A model generated the notes under the pieces. The model was not told where the DNA came from and ran no database searches. It saw only the letters and a program-made list of their open reading frames with translations. Below, one piece after another: positions 53,501 to 62,027 of a stretch of 62,121 bases of DNA. Within the stretch, counting starts at the first letter, position 1, and the number at the start of each line of letters is the position of its first letter. The stretch is taken from positions 1 through 62,121 of the forward strand of contig CAJTFE010000029.1 in the NCBI GenBank assembly GCA_910575725.1, given 5' to 3'. The position numbers and the translations under genes were made by a program. Origin of the DNA: Clostridia bacterium (GTDB taxonomy: Bacteria > Bacillota > Clostridia > Lachnospirales > Lachnospiraceae).

Positions 53501-53695
53501 TGGATTCAGCGTCTTCAGTGCCTCATGGAAATAACGAAGTAACAATATTTCTTTATAGCTTTCTCTACCGAAAGTACCGTTTTTCCCTAAAACTTCCGTA
53601 TTGTAAGCGAACCGGACATCCCAGCCCAGCTCATCACGGAGCAGATTACCGGCGCTTTCTTGAACGAGTATATTTTCGGAATAATCGTAGCTCAT
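50555..53695 (-). CDS. hsdR: Type I restriction enzyme, endonuclease subunit R
   Basis: A 1046-residue subunit that translocates DNA and cuts it. The N-terminal PD-(D/E)xK nuclease reads RRTDIVGFVNGIPLLFVELKK around residues 153-173. Motor motifs follow: Walker A TQGSGKSYSMVF near residue 306, the DEAH-type box IIMSDEAHRSQYG near 405, and TGTPLL. The C-terminal helical domain (after about residue 780) docks to HsdM. The start has AGGAGG upstream. It lies 44 bp after hsdS; the distal end abuts the integrase remnant. Confidence 0.95.
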   Translation of the reverse strand: MSYDYSENILVQESAGNLLRDELGWDVRFAYNTEVLGKNGTFGRESYKEILLLRYFHEALKTLNPWMNESQISEAQKALENRLSTASPLQVNEEKYFLIRDGIPVTVKKPNGQTETKKAAVIDFQNPDNNYFLAVKELKIHGALYRRRTDIVGFVNGIPLLFVELKKNTVDVRNAYDDNYTDYQDTIPHLFYYNAFLMLSNGTEAKIGTLGSKYEFFHEWKRLAEKEQGSVALETMLRGICKKENFLDLFENFILYDHSGGHIAKILARNHQYLGVNEAIKAYAARKLNDGKLGVFWHTQGSGKSYSMVFLAQKVRRKFEGSPTFVILTDREELNSQISDTFENCGLLGKTKAAKFIATSGDDLVQKLKGNPSFIFTLIQKFNKPSAEPLYPDHDIIIMSDEAHRSQYGIFADNMMKLLPTAARIGFTGTPLLSSDNITARTFGGYVSVYDFKRAVEDGATVPLYYENRGEKIADLHNPKITEQILEAIENADLDVDQQDKLEAEFAKELHLLTAEPRLKSIARDFVNHYSDLWTSGKAMFVCLNKVTCVRMYNYVQEYWKEEIGKLKAKIKTAARQETQELERRLKWMQETEMAVVISQEQNEIQTFKKWDLDIKYHRAKMEKRELDKEFKDSQNPLRVVFVCAMWLTGFDVKCLACLYLDKPLKAHTLMQTIARANRVSEGKSNGLIIDYIGIVKALRKALADYTANIGGNGGTDPTVDKDELITRIMETITKAKVFLSENDFDLQMLIDAYDFKKLSYLQEAANAVCGTIEDKKTFTTYASELKRLMKYIDRDDITDYTHKEYEAIAAIYAELQKKRKHVNTTDLRVQINAIISSYVEIQHTPTMIREEPRRFDISAIDFDLLRREFAKVKKKNLVLKDLEELIRMKLDKMLFANPERINYYERYQQIIDDYNSEQDRATIEKTFMDLMDLANSMNQEEQRYVREGFASDEELSLYDMLFREDLSKNDIKKLKEIAAALLQKIKAKISELDHWTDKQETKAAVDNLIRDTLWAQLPECYDEVSISVYRQQIYEYVYTRYKEAA

Positions 53696-53739
53696 GCAGT
53701 TCCTCCTCTACATGCTAGGTTTCTTTTGTAAAATTAAGC

Positions 53740-54897
53740 CTATACCTCTATTTCTCCGTTCATCAGTTTTGGCAGTATGCGGTCACGGGATTCCGCTGAC
53801 CTATCTGATATATCTCTCAATTTCTGTATTTGAATCAATATTGCTGATACATATCGATCAAACTTTTCCGCTATTTTTTTTGTAGGAACTAATATGTTTT
53901 CCGATTTCAAATATTTGAAGTGTCGGGCATAATGATAATTTGAAAGATCAACAGCTACCAGACTATAATACAATAATGACTGTGGCATATTCTCATTATT
54001 ACTAATAATCAATTGAGTTCCATCAGCTCCTTTTGCGAAAGGAAACTGTATATATTTTAAAATACGAGTATGATCACCAAACACAATTATCGGATATCCC
54101 ATGTCAACTATAGCCTCAGGATCATTTGTATATCCTGCAATAAAATCACGACTTTGGTCAATGATTGGGATCGTACCTTCCTGCAAGTACTCTGCTGTTT
54201 TTACTTGTTTTGAACGGACAACTTTTCTAAGCAAATCACCAATGAGTTCTTTCTTCCACCCCTCCGGCACACCATCAACAATCTCCACATCTTCATATCC
54301 CGGAAAACGCAAATCTACGAACCATTCTTTATAAAGACGCTGTGCGGCTTCTTCAAGGAGTTTGATTTGCTTTTGATTGTTTTCAATTAAATTGTCATAC
54401 GTTGACAAAATTTCTGCTATTCTCCTTTGACTATCAATATCAGGAATCACTGCCTCATAGGCAGATAATCTACCTTGGCTAAGATTTTGAATATTGGCAC
54501 CTATAGCAGTACCTGACATTGCTTTACGAAATGCTTGATTTTTAAAATGATACGTCCAAAAAACTGGATCATTTTTTGTAGTATCCTTCAATCGTGCTCT
54601 TATGCAAAAGCCTGAATATGTAACTTTGTCTGGAAGATCTTTTATAAGCATGCATCGACCAATCAACTCTTTATTTCCATTAGAACGAACAAATATAATA
54701 TCTCCGTTATGCAGTAAATCACTTTCTCTAACTACATCGTCTTTAATTTCTTCAAGTGAATCATATTCAGGAGAAAATCTGTTTCCAAAATTAGAAACAC
54801 TTATAAGTTTTATCCCTTTTGCATAAGCCTCTTTACCAAAATTTATTCCATTACTAAATTCTGCAACATTACCTAATTTTACCTTATCCCAGCTCAT
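53740..54897 (-). CDS. hsdS: Type I restriction enzyme, specificity subunit S
   Basis: A 385-residue subunit with two TRDs that define the bipartite target. TRD1 starts WDKVKLGNVAEFSNGINFGK and ends at SQRRIAEILSTYDNLIENNQK. The central conserved helix LLEEAAQRLYKEWFVDLRFPGYE leads to TRD2 (GVPEGWKKELIGDLL), and the C-terminal helix ends DRILPKLMNGEIEV. The ATG overlaps the hsdM stop (ATGA). It appears intact. Confidence 0.94.
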   Translation of the reverse strand: MSWDKVKLGNVAEFSNGINFGKEAYAKGIKLISVSNFGNRFSPEYDSLEEIKDDVVRESDLLHNGDIIFVRSNGNKELIGRCMLIKDLPDKVTYSGFCIRARLKDTTKNDPVFWTYHFKNQAFRKAMSGTAIGANIQNLSQGRLSAYEAVIPDIDSQRRIAEILSTYDNLIENNQKQIKLLEEAAQRLYKEWFVDLRFPGYEDVEIVDGVPEGWKKELIGDLLRKVVRSKQVKTAEYLQEGTIPIIDQSRDFIAGYTNDPEAIVDMGYPIIVFGDHTRILKYIQFPFAKGADGTQLIISNNENMPQSLLYYSLVAVDLSNYHYARHFKYLKSENILVPTKKIAEKFDRYVSAILIQIQKLRDISDRSAESRDRILPKLMNGEIEV

Positions 54898-56744
54898 ACC
54901 CCCATCTCCTTCATATTCTTAGAGATGGTATCCATCAACTCATTAGATTCCGCCTGCAGAGATAAAAGTTCTCGATGAATCTCTGCCATACGTTCTTCAA
55001 AATTCACTCCATCATCTTCTACAGGTGCAACGCCAACATAGGCTCCCGGTGTCAGAGACCAGCCTTTTTCTTCAATGCTAATTCCATCTTTATCTTCACC
55101 CTTAGCAGCATCTGTTGTATAAGCCACCTTGCAAAGACCAAGAATATTTTTATATTCACCATCGCCAAATTTTTCATACAGCCAGTTTGCTTCCTTTGCA
55201 ACAGTGACTTCTTCATTCTTACTGGCAATCATTTCGTCATATTCAGCCTGAATACGTTTTTTATCGCCTCGCCCTGCGTGTTCCACTTCAATTTTTGCGC
55301 GCTTCTGCAAGTCTTTCAGCTCATCTTTCAACTGATGAAGAATATCTTCAAAATCGCCGTTTCCTAAGATAGTTCTATATTCATCCAGTAATGCTGTGTA
55401 TTTTTCAGTTTCACCACGATAAAGCCATACAATAGCATTTAAATTTTTAAGCTGCCATTCTGACCATTCATTCAAGGTACGGTCAACGACTGTGTAATAG
55501 TTTCTGGCGTCAATAAACAGAGCTTTATCCTTGATTGCTTCGTTTTTATTTTTATCAAAGAACCACAGAGAGCAAGGCAGAGATTTTGTGTAGAAGAAGT
55601 TATTTCCCACGCTAATCATTACATCTACATGGCCTGTTTCTACTAATTCCCGACGAATATCTTTGTCTTTGCCCTGCCCGTCCGTTGCAGACGAAGCCAT
55701 AACAAAACCGGCACGTCCTTTTTCGTTCAAATAGCTGTAGAAGTAAGAAATCCACAAATAGTTTCCGTTTCCCACTTCTTTATTTTTATTAACACTTGGC
55801 ATACCAAAGGGCAGACGTTTTGCACTTTCGCAAGACTCTGCTTTCACTTTGTCCACATTAAAGGGCGGATTTGCCATTACATAGTCACAGCAGCCGTCAA
55901 GGTTGTGAGCATCGTGATAGAAACTGTTCGCTTCATCTCCCGATTTAATAACTCCGGTAAGACCGTGAACAGCCATATTCATCAAGCACAGCTGCGCATT
56001 ATATTCCACTTTTTCCTGTCCATAAAATGTCATTGCACTATTTGCATTCATACCGGACTGATTCACGAAGTCGCCGGACTGAATGAACATACCGCCTGAA
56101 CCACAAGCAGGATCAAGCAAAATACCGCTTTTTGGTTCGATAATATTTACAATCATTTTTACCAAAGATTTCGGTGTAAAGAAGACACCATCATCAGATG
56201 CAATATTTTTAGCAAATTTATTGAGAAAGTATTCATAGATACGCCCAATAATATCTCCGCCTACTTCATCAAGTGCACTGTTATTAAAAATACGAAGAAG
56301 CTCTGATAAAAGCTCGTCCGAAAAATCAGTATAACTTTTAGGCAATACACCTGTAAGCTGGTCGCTTTGTTCTTCTATCAGTGCCATTGCGTTATTAACT
56401 ACTTCACCAAGGCTGGTCATTGTCTGTCCGTCTCGATTCACTAACCCTGCAGACGCAATATCGTCCGGAAGATTTAATAAATAATCGTACTGTGCTTCTT
56501 TTGGAAGAAACAGTGCACTTTTAGCTGCAAAGTCACTTGCTTCTACCGGCATTACTCTGCCGCGACGAGACGGACGATTTTTGAGAATTTCCGCCTCTAC
56601 CATTTTAAATCGGCTATATGCATAACGCAGAAAAATCAAGCCAAGTACCGGCATACAGTACTGGTTGGATGTTAGCTTTGAACCTGCACGAAGCAGGTCA
56701 GCTGATTCCCATAATTCTGCTTCTAATTTACGAATATTAATCAT
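54894..56744 (-). CDS. hsdM: Type I restriction enzyme, methyltransferase subunit M
   Basis: A 616-residue N6-adenine methyltransferase. The SAM-binding motif I reads LDPACGSGGMFIQSG near residue 210, and catalytic motif IV is MANPPFNVDKV near residue 292. The N-terminal domain (residues 1-150) contacts HsdS. With HsdS it protects the host DNA; with HsdR it restricts. It heads hsdM-hsdS-hsdR. Confidence 0.95.
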   Translation of the reverse strand: MINIRKLEAELWESADLLRAGSKLTSNQYCMPVLGLIFLRYAYSRFKMVEAEILKNRPSRRGRVMPVEASDFAAKSALFLPKEAQYDYLLNLPDDIASAGLVNRDGQTMTSLGEVVNNAMALIEEQSDQLTGVLPKSYTDFSDELLSELLRIFNNSALDEVGGDIIGRIYEYFLNKFAKNIASDDGVFFTPKSLVKMIVNIIEPKSGILLDPACGSGGMFIQSGDFVNQSGMNANSAMTFYGQEKVEYNAQLCLMNMAVHGLTGVIKSGDEANSFYHDAHNLDGCCDYVMANPPFNVDKVKAESCESAKRLPFGMPSVNKNKEVGNGNYLWISYFYSYLNEKGRAGFVMASSATDGQGKDKDIRRELVETGHVDVMISVGNNFFYTKSLPCSLWFFDKNKNEAIKDKALFIDARNYYTVVDRTLNEWSEWQLKNLNAIVWLYRGETEKYTALLDEYRTILGNGDFEDILHQLKDELKDLQKRAKIEVEHAGRGDKKRIQAEYDEMIASKNEEVTVAKEANWLYEKFGDGEYKNILGLCKVAYTTDAAKGEDKDGISIEEKGWSLTPGAYVGVAPVEDDGVNFEERMAEIHRELLSLQAESNELMDTISKNMKEMGV

Positions 56745-56753
56745 TGGTTTTCC

Positions 56754-57176
56754 TCATGTTTTCTTAGTGATTTTTAAAATATACTGGTATGAAAATTCGA
56801 TACCCTTACAAGTCAGATTTTCACACATATGGGGCGGGTCGTCTTCTGAAAAACCTGCAGGGCGTAATTCAAAACATCTTAATGAGCCAAATGTACTGTC
56901 AAAAGCAGACGCAAAATCATAACAGACAGATACAATTTCAGTTTCTGTTTTTCCCAGTCCATGAAGATAAATTCCTATAAACATTAGCGTTCCTTCAACT
57001 AAACCACATTGCGCCCTATACCCGCCTGCGCCATGCAATCCAACTGCAGACCAAATTACCTGTGGTTCAATCATGGTTTCAAATAATTCACTCAGACAAA
57101 TGATTGCTGTCCTTGCGCAGTTTATATCATCATTCCAGTACAATTCATGTACTCTGTTCTTTATATATTCCTGCAT
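56754..57176 (-). CDS. C_GCAxxG_C_C family-like cysteine protein
   Basis: A 140-residue protein. Spaced cysteines (DINCAR, AQCGLVEG, SVCYDF, LRCFELRP, HMCENLTC) and a glycine-rich GLHGAGGYRAQCG segment resemble the C_GCAxxG_C_C redox-protein family, though the central motif is altered. There is no signal peptide. It ends 10 bp before hsdM but is unlikely to be part of restriction. Electron-transfer function is inferred from the family. Confidence 0.7.
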   Translation of the reverse strand: MQEYIKNRVHELYWNDDINCARTAIICLSELFETMIEPQVIWSAVGLHGAGGYRAQCGLVEGTLMFIGIYLHGLGKTETEIVSVCYDFASAFDSTFGSLRCFELRPAGFSEDDPPHMCENLTCKGIEFSYQYILKITKKT

Positions 57177-57227
57177 GGTATGCCATCTCCTTCATGCTTG
57201 ATTTTCCAGTCAGGCAAATACGAATTA

Positions 57228-57599
57228 TCATACGCCGCTTTTTATAAACTCAATCAATTTTTCTAAATCATCAAAATTATCATAATCTCCAATCAATCCT
57301 TCCCGGTGATAAATAACTCCATTTTTCTCATTCCTTTCAAGGCAATCAAGTAATGCTTCAAGCCCATACCTTTTAGCAAATACTGTGAATCCGTATGGCT
57401 TTATTTTTGATAATAGCCCTTTATGGCAGTCATTTTCACATAAAAAACAGTTTGATATTTCTTTTTCAATAGAACATTTTCTATTTTCACACCATTCTTT
57501 ATCTTTGCACTCATCAGAGTTGCAACCATTACAAGTAATATTTTCATGACATAAACAACAGGCTAATCCACATCTTGCAATTCCAAGTTCTCTTTTCAC
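57228..57599 (-). CDS. DUF3795-like cysteine-rich protein
   Basis: A 123-residue protein with 11 or more cysteines in its first 65 residues (ARCGLACCLCHE, CNGCNSDEC, CENRKCS, CFLCENDC), typical of DUF3795 and likely a metal or iron-sulfur cluster binder. The C-terminal half is helical (YGLEALLDCLERNE). The start is GTG with AAGGAG upstream. Function is unknown. Confidence 0.75.
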   Translation of the reverse strand: MKRELGIARCGLACCLCHENITCNGCNSDECKDKEWCENRKCSIEKEISNCFLCENDCHKGLLSKIKPYGFTVFAKRYGLEALLDCLERNEKNGVIYHREGLIGDYDNFDDLEKLIEFIKSGV

Positions 57600-57717
57600 T
57601 TAATTTTTCTCCTTAATTTTTATATTGCTTCTCTCATACATCCAAACTTGTATACTGGAAGGGGAAAGCTGTCAATGACAAATTTCTTTACCCCATGTCT
57701 GCTCAAAGGAATTATTG

Positions 57718-57819
57718 TTATGAATTGAATCCACGATGGGTAAAGGTCTCTACAATCGCATTCTTTAATTCCGCGCCATTAAATTCTACTCTGTCTTTTA
57801 CGGATATAGCGCTTGTCAT
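57718..57819 (-). pseudogene. Remnant of an AbiEii-type toxin gene
   Basis: 33 residues (MTSAISVKDRVEFNGAEL... THRGFNS) beginning in the ATGA overlap with the AbiEi stop, exactly where an AbiEii nucleotidyltransferase toxin normally starts. ELKNAIVETFTHRG resembles a C-terminal block of that family, suggesting an internal deletion. No GSxxDxD nucleotidyltransferase motif remains. Confidence 0.6.
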
Positions 57820-58403
57820 ACCAGCACCTCCAGATACTTTTTCATTACATCCCCACATTTGAGCATCTCCGCATATCTGATTAGCCTGTTTAGGTTACGG
57901 TCACTCCGATGCAGATAGGTTGTAAGAACTTCTTTTGTTTCTTCAATTCCTATTTTTTCCCTATAGAAAACGATATCAACAACAGTTTTCTCGATATCAT
58001 AAATGCGAAATCTGTTATTCCCATCCTTTACGGTTTCGATACCAACATTAAATCGGTCATCTGTAAAATAGTATACATTCAGTTCTGGCCAATCTGGTCG
58101 TGTTGATACCTTTGCTTTTCTTGGAATTGCTACATCAATGGCATCTGGGCGATAAGTAGACAGATTATAATACACGGCTGCACTTAGCAGACAAACCACT
58201 CCGTCTGGTACAAATGCATAGGCATAATAGAAATCTGATCCCTCACCATCAAAATTTGCATTTTCATAATATTTTTTATTCAGTTTTATCAGGCTCCCCT
58301 GAGTAACCATCTGATTGATTTTATAATATGAAAAACCTCTATCTTTCAACTCTTGAACTGAAAAAATCATTTGGTCATTGGAAATCTGTGCTGTCTTTGT
58401 CAT
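57816..58403 (-). CDS. AbiEi family antitoxin / transcriptional regulator
   Basis: A 195-residue protein. An N-terminal winged helix (IFSVQELKDRGFSYYKINQMV) is followed by the AbiEi core with VCLLSAAVYYNLSTYRPDAIDVAIPRK and DIEKTVVDIVFYREKIG. In AbiE systems it represses its operon and neutralises the AbiEii nucleotidyltransferase toxin, a type IV pair with phage-abortive function. ATG 58403 follows GAGG. Its toxin partner is only a stub, so the antitoxin is orphaned. Confidence 0.85.
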   Translation of the reverse strand: MTKTAQISNDQMIFSVQELKDRGFSYYKINQMVTQGSLIKLNKKYYENANFDGEGSDFYYAYAFVPDGVVCLLSAAVYYNLSTYRPDAIDVAIPRKAKVSTRPDWPELNVYYFTDDRFNVGIETVKDGNNRFRIYDIEKTVVDIVFYREKIGIEETKEVLTTYLHRSDRNLNRLIRYAEMLKCGDVMKKYLEVLV

Positions 58404-58642
58404 CTTTCTCACCTCAATTCCAGTATATCCAAATTCGTTATAATTATTTAATTTTTTTCGGCACTTTACTATTTTGCCGAATTTTATTTAAATTGTAATA
58501 ATCATTTCACGATTTGTCAATGGATTTTCAGTGAGCTATCCCCAGGCTTCTTTATCCCTATTCTAACGCATGAAAAAAATAGTAATAAAATCATTCCCAT
58601 CACTTGTCACAAAATAATTTGATAAGTCTGTAATATCTTTAC

Positions 58643-59230
58643 TTAATTAATATCCGCAATTACACACTCCTGTTCTTCCATACCAAACAAATTGTCCGGA
58701 TCTAAAGACCATTGTTCAGCTAATTGTATAATATGTTCCTCATCTATTTCATCAAATCCTTCTGCAAAAAGTTCGCTGTCGTTCGTGGAAAAATTTAATG
58801 ATAAGTTTTTCTCAGCTTCTGTTCTTTCTCCTATGTTTGCATAAACATGTCCCTGCTCACCCGAATAACCATATAGTCTGGTTAAGCATCCCTGTACAAC
58901 TCTGGCAAACCCATATGAACTTACAATTCTACGGGATGAAAAATAACATACCTCTTTTGCCAGCTCTCCCAGCTTCTGCAGCAACGGCATAAGGCTCTCC
59001 ATTTGTGAGGGATCCGGCAGACCTACCCCAACTAAAAAGGCCCATCCGTCATAAGATCCGGATAAAAAAACTTTATCAATGGAACGCTCCGCTGCCATTA
59101 ACCCTTTTTCCCAGGTTGTTTCGGCTGCATTTGTAAAATTAGGATTATGTACTAAAATTGTATCTATCATCACATCTTTTAATGCAAACCATGTAATTTT
59201 GTAACCGAATGAGGAGTTAATTTGTGCCAT
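58643..59230 (-). CDS. Unknown protein with GW-LP motif, possibly immunity-type
   Basis: A 195-residue acidic soluble protein. Notable segments are YDGWAFLVGVGLPDP near residue 61, EVCYFSSRRIVSSYGFARV, LTRLYGYSGEQGHVYANIGERT and a C-terminal IIQLAEQWSLDPDNL. This pattern recalls unnamed bacterial proteins found near secreted toxins, but I cannot name the family. It starts within the stop of the upstream gene (TAATG), so the two are coupled. There is no membrane segment. Confidence 0.7.
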   Translation of the reverse strand: MAQINSSFGYKITWFALKDVMIDTILVHNPNFTNAAETTWEKGLMAAERSIDKVFLSGSYDGWAFLVGVGLPDPSQMESLMPLLQKLGELAKEVCYFSSRRIVSSYGFARVVQGCLTRLYGYSGEQGHVYANIGERTEAEKNLSLNFSTNDSELFAEGFDEIDEEHIIQLAEQWSLDPDNLFGMEEQECVIADIN

Positions 59231-59667
59231 TATAAGCTGCCTCCTATCTCTTTTAAATACACTTCCGCATCTTTATAAGCTTTTAGAAAATTAGCTTGAA
59301 TCAAAATCATATCACACACACTAACATACTTAATACTATATTTCTCACTCAAAGTTTCTTTTCTTACTCCATAACCGCCATTCGATAATCTAGGACAATT
59401 GGATATTGAAATAGTTTTTTTATCTAAATTATATTCAACCCCTATACATATGTGTTTTTTTGTAAATTGTTTATATCCTATATTTCCACATATTTGATTA
59501 ATGACATTGGATTCCGCAGCCTTAGTTATTGGATCTCTAGAAACTTCTTGCACCATCTCAACAATATATTTTGACACATTGTCCCAATCTGTATGAGCTA
59601 TCCTTTTATATGGTTCTACAGATAAACCATATCCTGCCTCGGTCATTTTAACTGGTACTAAAATCAT
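59230..59667 (-). CDS. Unknown 145-residue protein coupled to the next gene
   Basis: Starts MILVPVKMTEAGYGLSVEPY (ATG 59667; a TTG at 59685 would add six residues). It is soluble, with a helical middle and tyrosine-rich strands (SNGGYGVRKETL, YSIKYVSVCDM). No catalytic motif is seen. It is the first of a two-gene unit in low-GC DNA between the AbiEi gene and the integrase. An immunity or antitoxin role is conceivable, but unsupported beyond context. Confidence 0.6.
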   Translation of the reverse strand: MILVPVKMTEAGYGLSVEPYKRIAHTDWDNVSKYIVEMVQEVSRDPITKAAESNVINQICGNIGYKQFTKKHICIGVEYNLDKKTISISNCPRLSNGGYGVRKETLSEKYSIKYVSVCDMILIQANFLKAYKDAEVYLKEIGGSL

Positions 59668-59912
59668 ATTTTTATCTCTATCCAAATATAACTTGACAAT
59701 ATTATCATTCCTTTACTGTGTAATTTCCCCTCAGAGCAAAGAACTCTGATTCTTCTATCAGAAATGCCTCATTTTTCAGAAGCCTGTTTTACTGTCATAA
59801 ACATAGATTATCTCTCCAATCTGAGATATAGTATATCACTTTAACGGAACAATATAAATAATATCGGAACAACATTCACCCGAATAGCGGAATAATGCAC
59901 CGCATTTATTCT

Positions 59913-59945
59913 AAAAAAGGCACCTGCATAGCTGCATGGTGCCTT
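59913..59945 (-). terminator. Terminator of the integrase gene
   Basis: Read leftward, AAGGCACCATGCA and its complement form a stem ending in TGCCTTTTTTAG. It lies 36 bp past the int stop codon. This is the distal end of the int-bearing element. Confidence 0.85.
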
Positions 59946-59962
59946 CTACTACCCCGAAAAAG

Positions 59963-60085
59963 AGGTAAATTCCTACACGCCTACCCTTCCTTTCTAAGCC
60001 TTTCTTCCATTTCCTTCACTTCCTTTTCCACATCATCATATTTCAAATGGGTATACACATTTAATGTTGTGGCAATGTCGGCATG
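59963..60085. repeat. Direct repeat, right copy (int 3' end plus flank)
   Basis: Matches 50375-50497 at about 120 of 123 positions. Unlike the left copy it continues into the full integrase gene. The two copies bracket the hsd operon and its neighbours. Confidence 0.92.
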
Positions 60086-61201
60086 GCCCATGAGGTATTG
60101 CAAAGTCTTTACGCTTATTCCTGTCTTTGCCATGTTACTGCAATAGGTATGCCTGCATACATGCGGCGTTATCTTTGGCAGTTCTTCCTTGAATGTCCTT
60201 TTATACTTGCCTAAAGCATACTGGAACCGCTTCTCCCAATGATTCGCAAGGTACGGCATGCCGTTTTTATCCAGAACCAGAAAGCCCCCCACGCCGTCCA
60301 CCATTGGCTCCACCTTTATTTTTCTCCGTTTGGCGATCAGCTTTTTAAAACACTGGTAAACATCTTCCGTCATTGGGAGACAACGTTCGCCGTATGTAGT
60401 CTTGGTCTCTGCAATTATGTATTTTCCCTCTCTTGTACGCTGTAACTGTTTATCTATATGTATCTTCCGTTTTTTCATATCCACATCTGACAGCGTCAGA
60501 CCACAAAACTCTGAGATCCTCATGCCAGTCTTGAATAATATATACATCCCCTCATAATATTGTGAATAATGCTTATCCCCTTTTACAAAATCAAGGAACA
60601 GTCTTTCCTGTCTCGGTGTGACCGCCTCCCTCGATACGCTGTCATTTTTCAGTACTGTGGCAAGTTCCCAGTCGAAAGGGTTCTTCCTAATCAAGTCATC
60701 CTCAACAGCCATGCAAAATGCAGGACGCAAAACGCCTCTGATACTCTGTATACTGCTATAACTTCTCTTATCCTCTGACTGTAACTTTATCAGCCAGAGT
60801 TTAGCGTCTGATGGTTTTACCAGGTCAATCCGCCTGCTTCCAAACTCCTCCTGCTTCAGCATATTGACAACCGTTTTATATCCGGCAAGGGTGTTATGCC
60901 TTACCACTGTTTTAGTTGCTATATATCTTTCCACCAGTTCCAGCACCGTGACATCCCCGCCATGGTATGCCAGTTCTTCATTGAGAGATTTTTCAATCTC
61001 CTTTTCCAGCTGCCGCAAGGCTTTGCATTGCCTTTTACCGGCTGGCAGTTTATCAGTCGGCTCCAGTTTCCAGCTATAAACATAGTGCATCTTATTGTCT
61101 CTGCCACGATAAGTATACATAAACCGGCCATCCTTCCTCTGCTGTTCACCTGTTCTTAATACCCTGCCTTTTCTGTCTCGTCTCTTATTATTCTTACTCA
61201 A
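59981..61201 (-). CDS. int: Tn916-type tyrosine integrase
   Basis: A 406-residue site-specific recombinase closely resembling Tn916 Int (405 residues). The N-terminal arm-binding domain has KRRDRKGRVLRTGEQQRKDG. The catalytic domain has the first arginine in TGMRISEFCGL, HxxR in TPHVCRHTYC, MGHADIA and the nucleophile tyrosine in VYTHL. TTG 61201 is chosen because GGAGG lies 9 bases upstream and the length then fits; an ATG at 61300 gives an atypical extension. xis lies just upstream. It appears intact. Confidence 0.93.
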   Translation of the reverse strand: MSKNNKRRDRKGRVLRTGEQQRKDGRFMYTYRGRDNKMHYVYSWKLEPTDKLPAGKRQCKALRQLEKEIEKSLNEELAYHGGDVTVLELVERYIATKTVVRHNTLAGYKTVVNMLKQEEFGSRRIDLVKPSDAKLWLIKLQSEDKRSYSSIQSIRGVLRPAFCMAVEDDLIRKNPFDWELATVLKNDSVSREAVTPRQERLFLDFVKGDKHYSQYYEGMYILFKTGMRISEFCGLTLSDVDMKKRKIHIDKQLQRTREGKYIIAETKTTYGERCLPMTEDVYQCFKKLIAKRRKIKVEPMVDGVGGFLVLDKNGMPYLANHWEKRFQYALGKYKRTFKEELPKITPHVCRHTYCSNMAKTGISVKTLQYLMGHADIATTLNVYTHLKYDDVEKEVKEMEERLRKEG

Positions 61202-61310
61202 ATTCTTGAGCCTCCAGATTCCCAATTTTTTACTTCCCCTCTTCCACGGGGGCTTATGATAACGCTGAATTACCGATAGTGCAAGCACTTTCTTTATCAA
61301 AAAATGTATT

Positions 61311-61520
61311 TTAAATTGCTCCTAATTCGTCAATTATTTTCTCAAACTGTTTTCTCTTTATCAGAACTTTCGTTCCATTCATCAGTATGTAACTTTCACC
61401 TTTATGCTCCGACAGGAACCTCCGGAGCTTGTTCTCTCCTATATTGAAATAATCAGAAGCCTCGGCAATAGTGAGCGTGTATTTCTCCCAAACCGGTACT
61501 TTGTCCGCTTCTTTCTTCAT
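61311..61520 (-). CDS. xis: Tn916-type excisionase
   Basis: A 69-residue DNA-bending protein that directs excision with Int. [20 protein letters not shown] and [14 protein letters not shown], then [14 protein letters not shown] closely parallel Tn916 Xis (67 residues). ATG 61520 follows GGGGGATG. The int-xis order and direction match the conjugative-transposon module. Confidence 0.93.
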   Translation of the reverse strand: MKKEADKVPVWEKYTLTIAEASDYFNIGENKLRRFLSEHKGESYILMNGTKVLIKRKQFEKIIDELGAI

Positions 61521-61565
61521 TACTTCATCCCCCCTTTCATCTGGAATATTAAGATACAAACGTTC

Positions 61566-61736
61566 CTATACCTGTTGCGGATTCGTCCTTATCCTTCTTT
61601 GGTATTTACGGGCCATTTTGGACAGCCTTTCATCATACGGCAGTTGAGATATTTTTTCTAAATGTTCTTTTCCCATTTCCTTATCTGACAGAACCTCATA
61701 CAGGTTAGAGACTGCCGGATCAAAATCTATTGCGTT
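61566..61736 (-). pseudogene. Open remnant in frame after the recombinase fragment
   Basis: About 56 codons (IDFDPAVSNLYEVL ... QRRIRTNPQQV) without a start codon or ribosome site follow the TAA at 61737 in the same frame. The segment is helical and charged. It may be the decayed end of another mobile-element gene. Not recognised. Confidence 0.4.
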
Positions 61737-61922
61737 TTATTTATAGGTGCTTTCGTCGATTTGACCTACGAATTTGTAATAGACAGTCAACTTCTGCTCT
61801 TTCACTCTGTTGACCATAACTGAATTGTGTACTTCCATCTTCTCTAACAGCGCATTTAATACTGCTGCTGTCAGCTCCCCACTGAAATAATCCTTCCTGA
61901 AAGGGCGGAACATACTACACAC
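61737..61922 (-). pseudogene. C-terminal fragment of a large serine recombinase
   Basis: 61 residues. LTAAVLNALLEKMEVHNSVM and KLTVYYKFVGQID match the C-terminal tail (DUF4368-like) of clostridial site-specific serine recombinases. The catalytic and zinc-ribbon parts are absent, so it is a remnant. A TATACT box lies just upstream but seems fortuitous. Confidence 0.65.
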
Positions 61923-62027
61923 AGTATAGCATGACCGCCCCGAAAATCAAACTATTTTTCTCAATATTTCAGTAATATTTTCTTTAACCGTTTCCAGGAT
62001 TTTTTCATATCGTACCCTAAAGTTAGC

